A stretch of 64,000 nt of DNA, from assembly GCA_001897855.1 (NCBI GenBank), contig MKUO01000007.1, forward strand, positions 330,079 to 394,078, in the 5' to 3' direction. Origin of the DNA: Bacteroidetes bacterium 43-93 (GTDB lineage: Bacteria > Bacteroidota > Bacteroidia > Chitinophagales > Chitinophagaceae). Made by a program: the position numbers and the translations under genes. Below, piece after piece: positions 62,911 through 64,000 of the stretch. The notes below the pieces were generated by a model. The model saw nothing but the letters and a program-made list of their open reading frames with translations, had not been told where the DNA came from and did no database searches. Position 1 is the stretch's first letter; each line of letters begins with the position of its first letter.

Positions 62911-63594
62911 ATGGACAACGCAATTCAAAAATTACTCGACTTTCTAAAGACCAATCCAAAGTCAAACAAAGCAGCAATCACCATTGCAACAGGCTTGGCT
63001 GGTCTTCACCTATTTAATGTTTTAAAGAAACTGCAGGCCGATGGACTTGTTGAACAGCACGAAGGTGAGGAAAAAACCTATTCGTTGGTTGAGCAGGAAA
63101 ACGAAGAATCAACAGAATCCGCAAACGCAACATCTATGACAGATGAGCCAAAGGAAACTGTTGCAGGAATTGATAATGAGCCGCCGTTTCAACAAGACAA
63201 AACTGAAGATGCCAACAAGGGAACAGAATCTGTACAAAAGCCAATTGTCAAATCAACTGGGCGAGACAGTTCAAAACTTACTTTCAATGGACAAGAATAT
63301 GGCAAAGGCCCTTTGGTGCGTGCTGTTGTTGCACAATATGTAGCGGATAATCCTGATACCGATTATAACAAACTCAAAGAGATGTTTCCTGATGACCTGC
63401 TGAAGCGCTTTGGCATATTCCAGGATGAAGCAACTGCGGCTGTGATTGCAAAGAAAGGTAACAGATATTTCACCAAACCAGAGCAGGTCATCAAACTCAA
63501 GGACAAAACTGTTGTCGTGTGTAATCAGTTCACATTGGCCAATATTCAACCGTTCCTGAAAGTGGCAAAAGAACTTGGATACGAAGTAAAGTGA
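62911..63594 (+). CDS. winged-helix protein with a defence-associated C-terminal domain
   Basis: 227 residues. Residues 1-60 look like a winged helix (LDFLKTNPKSNKAAITIATGL, then KKLQADGLVEQHEG). A polar acidic linker (about 60-120, many Glu, Thr and Asn) is followed by a compact domain: LTFNGQEYGKGPLVRAVVAQ, DYNKLKEMFPDDLLKRFGIF, RYFTKPEQVIKLKDKTVVVC and QFTLANIQPFLKVAKELGY. I recall the second domain as frequent beside restriction or AAA-type defence proteins, but its function is unknown to me. Ends at a strong terminator. Confidence 0.7.
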   Translation: MDNAIQKLLDFLKTNPKSNKAAITIATGLAGLHLFNVLKKLQADGLVEQHEGEEKTYSLVEQENEESTESANATSMTDEPKETVAGIDNEPPFQQDKTEDANKGTESVQKPIVKSTGRDSSKLTFNGQEYGKGPLVRAVVAQYVADNPDTDYNKLKEMFPDDLLKRFGIFQDEATAAVIAKKGNRYFTKPEQVIKLKDKTVVVCNQFTLANIQPFLKVAKELGYEVK

Positions 63595-63619
63595 GGCCAA
63601 ACGAACCCACTTTTATAAG

Positions 63620-63652
63620 AAAGCCGACCCAACAACAAGTGGTCGGCTTTTC
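63620..63652. terminator. bidirectional terminator
   Basis: Perfect 10-bp stem AAAGCCGACC / GGTCGGCTTT with an 11-nt loop and T-rich flank, between the convergent last two genes. Confidence 0.85.
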
Positions 63653-63666
63653 ATTTGCAAAGATGA

Positions 63667-63996
63667 TTAGAGCAGGCCGGTTACTGAATTAACGATCAAG
63701 CCTATTATTCCGTTTTTGAACTTGTCCAGTTGAATCTTTGCTATGCCTAATTGTTCTAATGCATGCATTTCCGTTAACTCTTCTCTGCCCTTTAAGAGAA
63801 AATCTAAATCTGCGGCTGACAAATCACCGTTCTTAGCATCTTCAGTCCAACTTTTTAAATCACCCTTCAATGTTTTTAGTGCTTTTTGGCCTTCTGCGGT
63901 TGCTTGCTCGGCATATTTGCCGACAGTTTCTTTAGCAATTGAAGAAACACCATCCTTTAATGTTTCAAATAGTTCATCGAATTCAAGAGTTGACAT
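63667..63996 (-). CDS. small helical protein of unknown function
   Basis: 109 residues starting MSTLEFDELFETLKDG at 63996, close to the window edge but with a normal start, so probably complete. Almost entirely helical with amphipathic segments (YAEQATAEGQKALKTLKGDL) and a hydrophobic C-terminal helix (GIIGLIVNSVTGLL) that could touch a membrane or pack in an oligomer. No family recognised. It converges on the winged-helix gene. Confidence 0.6.
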   Translation of the reverse strand: MSTLEFDELFETLKDGVSSIAKETVGKYAEQATAEGQKALKTLKGDLKSWTEDAKNGDLSAADLDFLLKGREELTEMHALEQLGIAKIQLDKFKNGIIGLIVNSVTGLL

Positions 63997-64000
63997 GAGA

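Noticed and set aside
45844-64000. A complete mobile element with visible integrase and both ends
   Set aside because: No integrase, transposase, relaxase or right-hand repeat was found in the window, so only an island with an unresolved right end can be claimed.

Overview
The window looks like a chromosomal segment of a Bacteroidota bacterium, most likely in or near the Chitinophagaceae. This rests on three things seen in the sequence: proteins with Por/T9SS-type C-terminal sorting domains, promoter-like TAnnTTTG boxes without strong Shine-Dalgarno sequences, and families typical of the phylum (BT_3928-like DoxX protein, DUF1599, PHO4 transporter with a soluble insertion, SulP plus beta carbonic anhydrase). 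There is no rRNA or other species marker, so the genus is left open.

From 1 to about 45.9 kb the content is ordinary core genome. It holds a UbiD decarboxylase with a VOC protein, a TPR histidine kinase, pyrophosphatase, a ClC channel, a DnaQ/UvrC-type nuclease fusion, a VWA membrane protein, folP, DUF1599 and DoxX proteins, and an orphan DppB-like permease. A phosphate block (porin, DUF47, PHO4) is followed by a SWIM/SNF2 helicase, a LamG/T9SS protein, a SurA-like chaperone, a bicarbonate/carbonic anhydrase pair, pfkA, fabG, fabH, rlmN and a large glycosyltransferase. Hairpin terminators separate most units. One membrane-anchored 59-residue gene (7171-7350, minus) is missing from the ORF track.

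At tRNA-Asn(GTT) (45898-45971) the window changes character. The rest is an AT-richer accessory island. Three degenerate direct repeats of about 130-155 bp start in the 3' arm of the tRNA terminator and recur after each of the first two cargo units, as if successive insertions had used the same site. An inverted, 31/32-identical copy of the tRNA 5' part lies between the tRNA and the first cargo gene. The first cargo is an unrecognised 246-residue protein. The second is a GTPase fused to an integrase-arm-like N-terminal domain. The third is a DNA phosphorothioation (Dnd) locus.

The Dnd locus has dndA, dndC, dndD and dndE in order, but dndFGH is absent. Instead, in the same apparent operon, come a protein with two GHKL ATPase modules and an intact H-box, a receiver-domain protein with a complete phosphorylation site, an unrecognised protein overlapping it by 4 nt, and a HARE-HTH/Mrr endonuclease. 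My main hypothesis is that these four genes form an alternative, two-component-like restriction module that works with the phosphorothioate mark. A separate downstream pair encodes a four-TM protein and a DndB-like DGQHR protein. The window ends with a winged-helix/defence-domain protein and a small helical protein. No integrase or right attachment site is visible, so the island's right edge lies outside or is lost.
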